Shown in pieces: positions 22,939 through 29,872 of a stretch of DNA of 30,004 nucleotides. This stretch comes from an uncultured Collinsella sp. (lineage in GTDB: Bacteria; Actinomycetota; Coriobacteriia; Coriobacteriales; Coriobacteriaceae). Every line of letters begins with the position of its first letter. The stretch's first letter is position 1. The notes under the pieces are model-generated. The model was not told the origin of the DNA. It saw nothing but the letters and a program-made list of their open reading frames with translations, and ran no database searches. The stretch covers positions 1 through 30,004 of the forward strand of contig UQXP01000017.1 of assembly GCA_900545055.1 (NCBI GenBank). Reading direction: 5' to 3'. A program made the translations under genes and the position numbers.

Positions 22939-23056
22939 CGATAACTCCCCTTCGACGTTGTAACACGGATTTATCATTGTAGTGCATGAGTGTCACGTTC
23001 ACGTAAATTTGGGTATGAGCGCAAAGAACGCCAATTTTTCGACAGGAGGTCTCTTC

Positions 23057-23995
23057 ATGACTACCGATCAGCCGATTGATGTTGCGATTATCGGTGGAGG
23101 CCCCGCGGGCTATGCTGCCGCCATTTACGCTGCGCGTGCCAACCTGACGACGACTGTGATTGAGCAGGGCATGTCGGGTGGACAGATCGCCACGACCAAT
23201 GAAGTCGAGAACTATCCGGGCATTCCGCTCTTGAGTGGCGCCGAACTCGGCGAGCGTTTTCAGCAGCATGCAGAGGGCCTGGGAGCACAGGTTGCATGGA
23301 GCATGGTTACGGGTATCGATTACGATGCCGATACAGCGCTGTTTACGGTGCATCATGATATGGGCGATACGCTGGCCTCGAGTGTTATCGCTTGCATGGG
23401 TGCTACGCCGCGATCTGCTGGTTTTGTTGGCGAGGATACGTATCGCGGTCGCGGTGTTTCGCATTGCGCGACGTGCGATGGCATGTTCTTTCGCGGTAAA
23501 CAGGTCTTTGTCATCGGTGGCGGCAATGCCGCCTGCGAGGAAGCCCTGTTCCTGTCCGACATTGCCAGCAGTGTGACCATCGTGCTGCGCCGCGACCAGT
23601 TCCGTGCGCCCGATGGCGTGGTTCAAAAGGTGCTCGCAAAAGATAATATTTCAGTTAGGTACCGAACTAGTATTGTGGAACTATCGGGCGAAGCCATGCC
23701 AACGATGATCGCCTTTAAGGACAATGCATCCGGTGAGACTCATACCGAGTCATTTGAGCCCGGCTCGTTTGGCATCTTTGTCTTTACCGGAACGCAGCCA
23801 CATACCGAGCTTGTTGAGCATCTAGTCGATCTGGCTCCCGACGGCGGTATTGTTACCGATGATTCGATGGCCACCCGTACGCCTGGCTTATTCGCAGCCG
23901 GCGATATCCGCTCCAAGCGTTTACGCCAGGTTGTGACCGCCGTTTCGGACGGAGCCATAGCGGCAACCAGCGCATACGCTTTCCTACGCGCATAA
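23057..23995 (+). CDS. trxB: Thioredoxin reductase
   Basis: A 312-residue flavoenzyme passing electrons from NAD(P)H to thioredoxin. The FAD site GGGPAGYAAAIYAARA is near the N-terminus, the redox disulfide CATC is C137/C140, the nucleotide site GGGNAACEEALFL follows, and the C-terminal FAD motif LFAAGDIRSKRLRQVVTA is intact. The usual GxGxxA of NADPH-specific enzymes is GGGNAA; cofactor choice is not settled. The ATG at 23057 has a perfect AGGAGGT six bases upstream, so the longer open frame is ignored. A terminator hairpin follows at 24037. Confidence 0.94.
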   Translation: MTTDQPIDVAIIGGGPAGYAAAIYAARANLTTTVIEQGMSGGQIATTNEVENYPGIPLLSGAELGERFQQHAEGLGAQVAWSMVTGIDYDADTALFTVHHDMGDTLASSVIACMGATPRSAGFVGEDTYRGRGVSHCATCDGMFFRGKQVFVIGGGNAACEEALFLSDIASSVTIVLRRDQFRAPDGVVQKVLAKDNISVRYRTSIVELSGEAMPTMIAFKDNASGETHTESFEPGSFGIFVFTGTQPHTELVEHLVDLAPDGGIVTDDSMATRTPGLFAAGDIRSKRLRQVVTAVSDGAIAATSAYAFLRA

Positions 23996-24036
23996 GTACG
24001 ATAATATATCTTATGTAAGGTTGCTATCTTTAAACA

Positions 24037-24078
24037 AAGTGGTTGGACGATGCATCAATGTGTTGTCCAACCACTTTT
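24037..24078 (+). terminator. Terminator after trxB
   Basis: AAGTGGTTGGAC (24037-24048) pairs perfectly with GTCCAACCACTT (24065-24076) over a 16-nt loop; the run of T continues to 24078. Confidence 0.75.
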
Positions 24079-24099
24079 ACTTGTCGGCTATGTGGTATG

Positions 24100-24114
24100 C
24101 AAAACTAGATAACC
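24100..24114 (+). promoter_or_regulatory. Putative operator upstream of the DUF1836 gene
   Basis: CAAAACTAGATAACC is 14/15 identical to CAAAACTAGATAGCC, which reads on the minus strand through the right half of the degV inverted repeat (25779-25793 region read towards 25756). It precedes a possible -10 TACAAT (24120-24125) and is 36 bp upstream of the DUF1836 start codon. Confidence 0.55.
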
Positions 24115-24149
24115 TAGAATACAATATAGAAAATGAACGGAGGACCTTT

Positions 24150-24761
24150 ATGAACCACGCTAAATACGTTATTCCGATGTCCGATTCGTCGGTCAGCATT
24201 AAGCCTGAGGATATTCAGCCGACGGTGCTACCCGATGCATTCATTCAGTCCGATATCGTGCGAAAACTCAACACGTTGAGTCTGCCGCGCTATAACCAGT
24301 TGCCCAATGTGACGCTCTACCGCGACCAGGTCATTGAGTATGTTGCGCTGTGGATGGAGCCGCTGTCCATTTGCGTTGAGCAACCTGTCATTACGCCATC
24401 GATGATCAATAACTACGTGAAGGTCGGCCTGGTGCCTGCTCCGGTCAAAAAGCAATATGGCCGCGAGCAGATTGCCCGTCTGATCGCTATCTGCATCTTT
24501 AAGCAGGTGCTACCTATTGCTGCGGTGCAGGCGCTCTTTAATATTCAGCGTTTGAGCTACGATGCTCCGACGGCCTTCGATTATGTGGTCGATCAGCTCG
24601 AGGCATCGATTCGTGCGGCGTTTTCCGTCGAGCAGACGCCGGTTCCCGATACGGCGCATCAGGTCACACGCGAGTCGCTGCTTGTGCGCAGTGCGGTTTC
24701 ATCCTTCGTATCGAAGGCTTACTTGATGAGCTATCTCAAGTTCAACGGATTTAATAGCTAG
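24150..24761 (+). CDS. DUF1836 family DNA-binding regulator
   Basis: A 203-residue protein. Residues about 78-130 (ITPSMINNYVKVGLVPAPVKKQYGREQIARLIAICIFKQVL core: MINNYVKVGLVP and QYGREQIARL) match DUF1836, a MerR-like helix-turn-helix family common in Firmicutes and Coriobacteria with no assigned function. No effector domain or membrane segment is evident; the C-terminal 70 residues are helical. ATG at 24150 follows GGAGG by six bases, and the longer frame upstream crosses the trxB terminator. It is convergent to degV, and the two promoters share a 15-bp motif, suggesting that it controls itself and degV. That link is inference. Confidence 0.82.
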   Translation: MNHAKYVIPMSDSSVSIKPEDIQPTVLPDAFIQSDIVRKLNTLSLPRYNQLPNVTLYRDQVIEYVALWMEPLSICVEQPVITPSMINNYVKVGLVPAPVKKQYGREQIARLIAICIFKQVLPIAAVQALFNIQRLSYDAPTAFDYVVDQLEASIRAAFSVEQTPVPDTAHQVTRESLLVRSAVSSFVSKAYLMSYLKFNGFNS

Positions 24762-24773
24762 CCGACGTATAAA

Positions 24774-24815
24774 ACGGGCGGGACAAAGAGCCAGCTGTCA
24801 CTTTGTCCCGCCCGT
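24774..24815. terminator. Bidirectional terminator, hairpin family B copy 2
   Basis: A perfect 15-bp stem (24774-24788 with 24801-24815) around AGCCAGCTGTCA, with AAAA on the left (T-run for the minus strand) and TTTT at 24818-24821 on the right. It serves both the DUF1836 gene (+) and degV (-). Its inner GACAAAG...CTGTCACTTTGTC core resembles the hairpin at 21397-21445. Confidence 0.85.
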
Positions 24816-24834
24816 AATTTTGCTTGGTTGGACT

Positions 24835-25701
24835 TTATTGGCCCGAAGCCACGCCCATGCCGTAGCCGATAATGAGCCCATGCATTTCGGCATAGTATGA
24901 ATCTAGCCCGTTACAGGGCATGATGATAGTCTTGGAGCCTGGCCACCGCTCCACAATGCGGCTGGCAAGTGCCTGGGCGCCTGCCTCATTTTCCACATGG
25001 TCGATGACGACCTCGCCACCCGTAAAACCCTCGGCTTCCATGGTATCGATGATCTTGTTGAGCATCTTCTTTTCGCCACGCGTGTGCCCGACGAGTTCGA
25101 TTTTACCGGCCTCGCTCGCCGTGCCCAAAATGCGGATATTGAGCTTGTTGGCAATGACGCCGGCTGCTTTAGGGATACGTCCGGCTTTGGCGAGGTTTTC
25201 GTAATTGCACAAGCTGAAGAGGATTTTGCTGTTCTGTTCAAGGCTATCGAAGTATGCGCAAGCATCCTCGAATGAGACATTTGGATTGCTTGCAAGATAG
25301 CGGTCGAACAGCAAGAAAATGAGGTCCATTTTGCCGCCAGCTGCGCGTGAATTGACTAGATGAATATTACGGTCCGGTTCCTCGGCAAGAACCATATCGC
25401 GAGCCGTAGCTGCCGCGTTGTAGCTGCCCGACACGCCCTCAGAGATCGGCATGCAGATGGTCTTGTCTGCCAATTTGAAGAGCTCGGCCCACTCCCCTAC
25501 GCTGGGACAAGCGCTCGAAGAAGCGTTCGTCTCCGCCTGAACAGCGCAGTTGAGCTCATGAACATCGAGCGAAAGGTCATCGATGAATTCACGCTCCCCC
25601 ACTCGAATTTTGAGGGGCGCAAATGCAAAGGTGGTATGGGGCGCGGTCGGTTGCCAATCGCGGAGGTTACAGCTTGAATCTGAGATAAGTGCCCAGCTCA
25701 T
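24835..25701 (-). CDS. DegV family fatty-acid-binding protein
   Basis: A 288-residue DegV-fold protein of normal length. The start ALISDSSCNL, TNASSSACPSVGEW, MPISEGVSGSYNAA and VNSRAAGGKMDL are the family blocks; GSYNAA corresponds to the fatty-acid headgroup site. DegV/FakB proteins hold a fatty acid for phosphorylation by the kinase FakA, which is not encoded in this window. ATG at 25701 follows AGAAAGGA. Its promoter has a perfect TATAAT and a 16-bp inverted repeat in the -35 region, so it is probably tightly regulated. Fatty-acid specificity cannot be read from the sequence. Confidence 0.9.
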   Translation of the reverse strand: MSWALISDSSCNLRDWQPTAPHTTFAFAPLKIRVGEREFIDDLSLDVHELNCAVQAETNASSSACPSVGEWAELFKLADKTICMPISEGVSGSYNAAATARDMVLAEEPDRNIHLVNSRAAGGKMDLIFLLFDRYLASNPNVSFEDACAYFDSLEQNSKILFSLCNYENLAKAGRIPKAAGVIANKLNIRILGTASEAGKIELVGHTRGEKKMLNKIIDTMEAEGFTGGEVVIDHVENEAGAQALASRIVERWPGSKTIIMPCNGLDSYYAEMHGLIIGYGMGVASGQ

Positions 25702-25715
25702 AGAGGGTCCTTTCT

Positions 25716-25736
25716 AATTGTTCTTCAACAATTATA
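25716..25736 (-). promoter_or_regulatory. degV -10 element and overlapping small inverted repeat
   Basis: On the minus strand TATAAT occupies 25736-25731, about 30 nt upstream of the degV start codon. AATTGTT (25716-25722) and AACAATT (25727-25733) form a 7-bp inverted repeat with a 4-base loop that overlaps the -10 and the expected start of transcription. No good -35 is seen at 17 bp; that position is taken by the larger inverted repeat. Confidence 0.65.
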
Positions 25737-25754
25737 GCCATCTTGCAAACTGAA

Positions 25755-25793
25755 TGTACGGCTATCTAGTTTTGAATACTAGATAGCCGTACA
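25755..25793. promoter_or_regulatory. 16-bp perfect inverted repeat upstream of degV (candidate operator)
   Basis: TGTACGGCTATCTAGT (25755-25770) and its exact reverse complement (25778-25793) flank TTTGAAT. The proximal arm reaches the -35 region of the degV promoter. No T-run follows on either strand, so an operator is favoured over a terminator. The inner part recurs upstream of the DUF1836 gene at 24100-24114. Confidence 0.75.
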
Positions 25794-25800
25794 AGATTAG

Positions 25801-25842
25801 AGAAAAAAGAATGGACCTCGCGACTTAAAGCCACGGGGTCCA
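25801..25842 (-). terminator. Terminator after the NlpC/P60 gene
   Basis: A 9-bp stem (25834-25842 with 25812-25820, one G-U pair) and 13-nt loop, followed on the minus strand by CATTCTTTTTTCT. A good intrinsic terminator for the operon ending with the NlpC/P60 gene. Confidence 0.85.
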
Positions 25843-25866
25843 CATTCACACGCTGTGTAAGATGAC

Positions 25867-26994
25867 TTAGTAACGCACGAAGATATAGTTGTTGTTCATG
25901 CCGGCGGCAACGGAGCTGATGATAACACCCGTGTTGTAGTCGGAAGCATGAATCATCTGGCCACCACCAATGTAAATGCCGGTGTGGTACGAGTTGACCA
26001 CAACGTCACCGGGCTGCGGATCGGACACACGCGTCCAGCCCATAAAGGTACCCGTGGTGCCCAGGCGGCAATAGCGACCAGTGAGGCAATAGCTAACAAA
26101 ACCAGAGCAGTCGAAGCTGTTCGGGCCAATTCCGCCCCAGGAATAAGCGCAACCAAGCTTGCTGTATGCACGCGAGACAACAGAACCGCCATCGACGGAC
26201 TGGCTCGGAGCAGAAGGCGTCGGAGCCGGAGCAGGCGTAGAGGGCTGCGGCGTCGGAGCAGGTGCCGGCGTAGGAGCCGGAGTGTTGCCGCCCTGGTTGT
26301 TGTTATTGCTGGTCTGACCACCGTTGTTGGTGTTCTCGGTCGTACCGGCAGTCTCGTTGCTCACCGTGGCCTTCTCGGCGGTGCTGGCGTTGATGCCGGC
26401 CTGCAGCGCGGCGTTGGCCTCGGCCTCTGCGGCAAGCTCGGCCTGCAGCTGCGAATCCAAGGAGTTTACGACGTTCTGTGCTTCAGCCTGCTGGGCGTTA
26501 AGCTCGTCGACCTTCTTTTGCGTGGTGGCGACGTTCTTTTCCTGCTCGGCCTGCTTATCGGTGAGCTGCTGCTTAAGCTCCTTGACCTCTTGAATGGTCT
26601 GAGCCTGCTTATCGGAAACTTTGCCGTAGTAGAACAAACGGTTGAGCATATCGCTCAGATCATCGACACCCGTCAAAACCTGAAGCAGGCTCAGACCGCC
26701 GGTTTTGTACTCGCCGGCGACATAGGTCGAGAGCTTGGCCTGACCATCGGCGATCTCCTGCTGCTTTTGCGTGATCTCGCCAGCAGTCTGATCGAGCGCC
26801 TGCGTCTGCGTGGCGAGCTCATCGTAAATCTGCTGGGTTTGGGTACCGATCTGCTCGAGCTTCGTACGAGCAGCGGCAAGGTCGGATGCGGTATCGGCGT
26901 AGGCAGGAGCCGCGAGGCCCAAGCCCAAAACACAAGCGAGGGTTGCCGTAGCAGCGCAGCGTGCCATGTTTTTATGCGTGTTTGCTGTGCGCAT
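25867..26994 (-). CDS. Secreted NlpC/P60 peptidoglycan hydrolase with coiled coil
   Basis: A 375-residue exported wall hydrolase. A signal peptide (about 1-33, ending AAPAYAD) is followed by a long coiled coil (about 35-200), an Asn/Gln- then Pro/Ala/Thr-rich linker (about 215-265) and a C-terminal NlpC/P60 domain. The catalytic Cys is C296 (FDCSGF), with His at 337 (YHTGIYIGGG) and 349 (IHASD). This CwlO/PcsB/RipA-like layout suggests a D,L-endopeptidase cleaving stem peptides in division or elongation, with the coiled coil as a regulatory arm; the partner is unknown. ATG at 26994 follows GGAAAGGAAG. It is 32 nt downstream of apt and last in its operon. Confidence 0.93.
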   Translation of the reverse strand: MRTANTHKNMARCAATATLACVLGLGLAAPAYADTASDLAAARTKLEQIGTQTQQIYDELATQTQALDQTAGEITQKQQEIADGQAKLSTYVAGEYKTGGLSLLQVLTGVDDLSDMLNRLFYYGKVSDKQAQTIQEVKELKQQLTDKQAEQEKNVATTQKKVDELNAQQAEAQNVVNSLDSQLQAELAAEAEANAALQAGINASTAEKATVSNETAGTTENTNNGGQTSNNNNQGGNTPAPTPAPAPTPQPSTPAPAPTPSAPSQSVDGGSVVSRAYSKLGCAYSWGGIGPNSFDCSGFVSYCLTGRYCRLGTTGTFMGWTRVSDPQPGDVVVNSYHTGIYIGGGQMIHASDYNTGVIISSVAAGMNNNYIFVRY

Positions 26995-27026
26995 GTAGCT
27001 TCCTTTCCAGTAACTAAGGGTAACGG

Positions 27027-27557
27027 CTAGTCTACCGTCACCAGGCTAAAGAGCTCCACATCGTCATCAGACGGCGTGAGCTTCTCGCGCGGGTTGAGAA
27101 ACGCAAGCTCAAGGATACAACCGTAACCGACAAGCTTTGCGCCCATATCTCGCACCAGTTTACCTGTTGCCTCGACGGTTCCGCCCGTCGCGACCAAGTC
27201 GTCCAGAATCAACACGGTATCTTTAGAGCTGATAGCGTCGGCATGGATCTCAATTGAATCGGTGCCGTACTCGAGCTCGTAGCTCTGGCTCACGGTCTCG
27301 CGCGGCAGCTTACCCGGTTTACGTGCGGGAACAAAGCCGGCGCCAAGGGCTACAGCCACCGGTACGCCAACCATAAAGCCTCGAGCCTCTGGGCCCACGA
27401 CCTTGGTGATTCCCATGCCGGCAAAGTGCTCGGCGAGGGCATCGGTCATGGCTTTGAGCGCCTCGGGATTGCCGAAGAGCGGCGTGATGTCTTTAAAGAT
27501 GACTCCGGGCTCGGGATAGTCGGGGATGTCGACGATTTGAGATTCGAAGTCGTACAT
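27027..27557 (-). CDS. apt: Adenine phosphoribosyltransferase
   Basis: A 176-residue purine-salvage enzyme making AMP from adenine and PRPP. The start MYDFESQIVDIPDYPEPGVIF-type (IPDYPEPGVIFKDITPLF) and the PRPP motif VLILDDLVATGGT (115-127) are intact, as is SYELEYGTDSIEIH. The ATG at 27557 has GAAAGG seven bases upstream and starts the conserved sequence; the frame open upstream overlaps the MerR gene and is not conserved-looking. Located 40 nt after the MerR gene in the same operon. Confidence 0.95.
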   Translation of the reverse strand: MYDFESQIVDIPDYPEPGVIFKDITPLFGNPEALKAMTDALAEHFAGMGITKVVGPEARGFMVGVPVAVALGAGFVPARKPGKLPRETVSQSYELEYGTDSIEIHADAISSKDTVLILDDLVATGGTVEATGKLVRDMGAKLVGYGCILELAFLNPREKLTPSDDDVELFSLVTVD

Positions 27558-27597
27558 TGCATGACCTTTCAATGGGTTGCCGGATTGGCGGCGGCGG

Positions 27598-28476
27598 TTA
27601 TTTGCCCGCGGTTGCGGTACCGGAATGCGAAGGGGTGACAACCTTGGACGGCTGTACGAGAGAATCCTCGTGCGAAGCCGGCGCGGCTGTCTCTTCGTTT
27701 TTGGCCTTGGTGGACTCGGAACGAGTGATTTCCTCATCGAGTGCATCGATGTCGGCGTCTTCGACCACGGCGTTGAGCGACTCAAAAACGCGGTTCTTGA
27801 GCAGCGCGGTGTGCACGCCCTCCGTCAGGTCGTGAAGCTTCTTAAACGCACGCTCGAGCTTGGCGTCGCGCTCGTCATCGGAGGTGTCCATGCCGAGCAT
27901 GCTCACGAGCACCTGCTCAAACATCGAGGACTCGCGGTTGGCGGAAGACACGTACTGACGCAGGTTGCGGGGCTCGATATGGAAGCGCGACAGCTCGGAG
28001 CAGTAGCGGATGATCGGAAAATCGCGGCCATCGACGAGCTCACGATTCTGCGGACTCTTGATGATGCGAATGAGGTCGTTCTCGGCGAGCGAGCGGATAA
28101 ACGAAATCTCGACGCCCAGCATATCGGGAATGGTCTCGATGGGATGTAGCTTTTGCTTAGTCTCCTTGGGTTCCGTCTTGAGTGGAACATCGGACAGCAA
28201 GCCCACCTCGTAGGCGAGCGTTGACAGGTCCGTGGCGTTTTCCAAGCGCTGCTTAATTACGTTGAGCGGCATGTAGCGAGTCTTCTGCAAGTGCAGAATG
28301 ACCTCCAGGCGATCAACGTCCTCCTTGGAGTACTGACGGTATCCCTTAGGCGTACGATGAGGGGTAATGAGCCCCTCATCCTCTAGAAATCTAATTTTTG
28401 AGTTCGAAAGATCGGGGTATGCGCCTCGAAGTAGGTTGACGACTTGGCCGATACTCAGATAGTTGCGTTCGGCCAT
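27598..28476 (-). CDS. ftsR: MerR family regulator, FtsR/Rv1828-like
   Basis: A 292-residue regulator. The N-terminal winged HTH (about 5-80; LSIGQVVNLLRGAYPDLSN, SKIRFLEDEGLITPHRTPKGYRQY, RYMPLNVIKQRLE) closely resembles Mycobacterium Rv1828 and Corynebacterium FtsR as I remember them; FtsR activates ftsZ. The C-terminal region is helical with an acidic, low-complexity tail and no obvious metal-binding cysteines. It starts 3 nt after the GarA-like FHA gene, the same order as garA-Rv1828 and odhI-ftsR. The DNA-binding identity is firm; the ftsZ link is by analogy. Confidence 0.8.
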   Translation of the reverse strand: MAERNYLSIGQVVNLLRGAYPDLSNSKIRFLEDEGLITPHRTPKGYRQYSKEDVDRLEVILHLQKTRYMPLNVIKQRLENATDLSTLAYEVGLLSDVPLKTEPKETKQKLHPIETIPDMLGVEISFIRSLAENDLIRIIKSPQNRELVDGRDFPIIRYCSELSRFHIEPRNLRQYVSSANRESSMFEQVLVSMLGMDTSDDERDAKLERAFKKLHDLTEGVHTALLKNRVFESLNAVVEDADIDALDEEITRSESTKAKNEETAAPASHEDSLVQPSKVVTPSHSGTATAGK

Positions 28477-28479
28477 GCC

Positions 28480-28914
28480 CTACTCACCGGTTTCGATGCG
28501 CTCCGGCGTGCTCTCGTGGTAGATGAGCGTAAAGGTACCGATTTGGACGGATGAACCATCGTGCAGCGGGGCTGCATTGACGATGGCACCGTCGACCCAG
28601 GTGCCATTGAGCGAGCCCAGGTCCTCGATGCGAGCGCCGAGGCCCTCGCGGATAATGCGCGCGTGGCTGCGCGAAACGGTCATGTCATTGAGGAAGATGC
28701 CGTTCGCAGGATCGCGGCCGATGGTGGTCACATCGTCCTCGAGCTCAAAGGCGGCACCAGTCTGCGGACCCTTGACGATGGACAGAACGGGGGCGGTGAT
28801 GCGCACGTTGGCCATGAGGTCGGGAACGGTGACATCGCTTGAAGGCACGCGGAATACGCAGGTAGCGTCAGCAGTCTTATCATTCTGAGGCATATTGTTA
28901 ACCATGTTGTCCAT
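28480..28914 (-). CDS. FHA domain protein, GarA/OdhI-like
   Basis: A 144-residue cytoplasmic protein. The FHA domain (about 45-135) has the phosphothreonine-binding residues in TIGRDP, SRSHARI and LGSLNGTWVDG. The N-terminal tail contains DATCVFR, matching the ETTSVFR phosphorylation switch of mycobacterial GarA; only one Thr (T18) remains and the preceding position is Ala. In GarA/OdhI the phosphorylated tail folds onto its own FHA domain and releases bound enzymes such as glutamate dehydrogenase and 2-oxoglutarate dehydrogenase. The target here is unknown. ATG at 28914 follows AGGGG by five bases; a TTG 33 bases upstream is possible. The adjacent MerR gene and nearby pgsA-type gene repeat the mycobacterial neighbourhood. 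Confidence 0.88.
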   Translation of the reverse strand: MDNMVNNMPQNDKTADATCVFRVPSSDVTVPDLMANVRITAPVLSIVKGPQTGAAFELEDDVTTIGRDPANGIFLNDMTVSRSHARIIREGLGARIEDLGSLNGTWVDGAIVNAAPLHDGSSVQIGTFTLIYHESTPERIETGE

Positions 28915-28980
28915 GACAACCCCTAACTTATCGCGGACGAGCCGCAAATAATGAACCGTACGTAATCATACCCCAACGAA

Positions 28981-29685
28981 TCAGTCTTCGATTTCAGGGT
29001 TCAGAAAGTCGATGTCCTCATCCTCGGGATGCGCGAGAGCCTGTTTAATGGCCGCTCCGCCCTTAATGGAGTAGATGACAGCGGTGAGCATGGAGAAGAT
29101 CACGCCGCCATATACAAAGAAGATGCCGAGGGGCACCGAGCTTCCGTTGAGACCCGGGAAGGCCGCGAGGGTCGAAGGTAAAAGGTGCAGGCCGTCAATA
29201 ACGGGGAACCCGAGCAGCATGAGCGAGAAGCCGGTCATGAGCAGTGCAGTGGCAATCTTTCCGGGAAAGACGACATCGATGGGGCGACGGTGATAATGAC
29301 GCACGATAAGCGTGCCGATGCCCAGATAGATGTCACGGCCGATAATGAGCACGCAGACCCAGATGGGCAGCTCTCCGCGGACCACCAGTCCCAAGACGCC
29401 GGTAAACAGCAGTGCACGGTCGCAGATGGGGTCCATGACCTTGCCGAGCCACGAGACCGTTTTAGTCATGCGGGCAATCTGACCGTCCATCCAGTCGGTG
29501 GAGGCCGCAACGGCGTAGATAACGATGGCGATGACGCGGTTGTTGTCCGTCACAAACAGGTACAGGAATACCAGGGTGAGGATTAGGCGCGTAAAGGTGA
29601 TGAAATTGGAGATCGTAAAGATCTTATTCGACGGGTAATCGGAAGTGCCGATAAGCTCCTTTTTGATCTTCTTTTTGATGCCCAC
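28981..29685 (-). CDS. Second CDP-alcohol phosphatidyltransferase (PgsA2-like)
   Basis: A 234-residue membrane protein with about five helices. The catalytic motif is complete: D64, D67, G68, A71, R72, G81, D85, D89. It is longer at both ends than the PgsA at 8134. The substrate may be glycerol-3-phosphate, inositol phosphate or phosphatidylglycerol; the motif alone does not decide. GTG at 29685 was chosen because GGGGGAG precedes it, the resulting basic start (GIKKKIKKE) is typical, and a promoter lies at 29722-29750; frames open further upstream would begin before that promoter. It heads the operon and is followed by the GarA-like gene after 66 nt, as with pgsA2 near garA in mycobacteria. 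Confidence 0.85.
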   Translation of the reverse strand: MGIKKKIKKELIGTSDYPSNKIFTISNFITFTRLILTLVFLYLFVTDNNRVIAIVIYAVAASTDWMDGQIARMTKTVSWLGKVMDPICDRALLFTGVLGLVVRGELPIWVCVLIIGRDIYLGIGTLIVRHYHRRPIDVVFPGKIATALLMTGFSLMLLGFPVIDGLHLLPSTLAAFPGLNGSSVPLGIFFVYGGVIFSMLTAVIYSIKGGAAIKQALAHPEDEDIDFLNPEIED

Positions 29686-29721
29686 AGGACTCCCCCGCTG
29701 GTTAACGACAAAACTTTCGAT

Positions 29722-29750
29722 ACTATACCCGTTCCGGCGATGTCTATCCA
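29722..29750 (-). promoter_or_regulatory. Promoter of the PgsA2-like operon
   Basis: On the minus strand TGGATA (29750-29745), a 17-bp spacer and TATAGT (29727-29722). The transcript would start near 29715, about 30 nt before the GTG start, which supports that start. Confidence 0.6.
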
Positions 29751-29812
29751 GCGTAAGCATAGAGAGTCCAGACATATGGAGGATGCTACTGGGTTGTGCG
29801 GGATTCTGCATT

Positions 29813-29871
29813 TGTGTACATCAGCCTCCAAATATGACATTTTTCGCCATCTTTGATGGCTGATGTACACA
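29813..29871. repeat. 14-bp inverted repeat with 31-bp centre
   Basis: TGTGTACATCAGCC (29813-29826) and GGCTGATGTACACA (29858-29871) are perfect inverted copies. The centre contains CATTTTTCGCC and is AT-rich. On the minus strand a 28-codon frame (29872-29786) spans it but has no ribosome site. It could be a terminator of an upstream minus-strand gene beyond the window, a protein site or a dispersed repeat. Confidence 0.65.
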
Positions 29872-29872
29872 T

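Noticed and set aside
21937..22944. 335-codon plus-strand frame opposite the GT28 glycosyltransferase
   Set aside because: The minus-strand protein has clear GT28 motifs; the plus-strand translation has none.
24115..24131. Possible NrdR box (ACAATATAG) upstream of the DUF1836 gene
   Set aside because: Only a half match to the 16-bp NrdR palindrome and no partner box at the usual spacing; the gene is not a ribonucleotide reductase.
25948..27030. 360-codon plus-strand frame opposite the NlpC/P60 gene
   Set aside because: Leu/Arg/Val-rich antisense of the coiled coil and Pro-rich linker; no motif or ribosome site.
29786..29872. 28-codon minus-strand frame across the right-end inverted repeat
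   Set aside because: It has no ribosome site, and its sequence is imposed by the palindrome arms.
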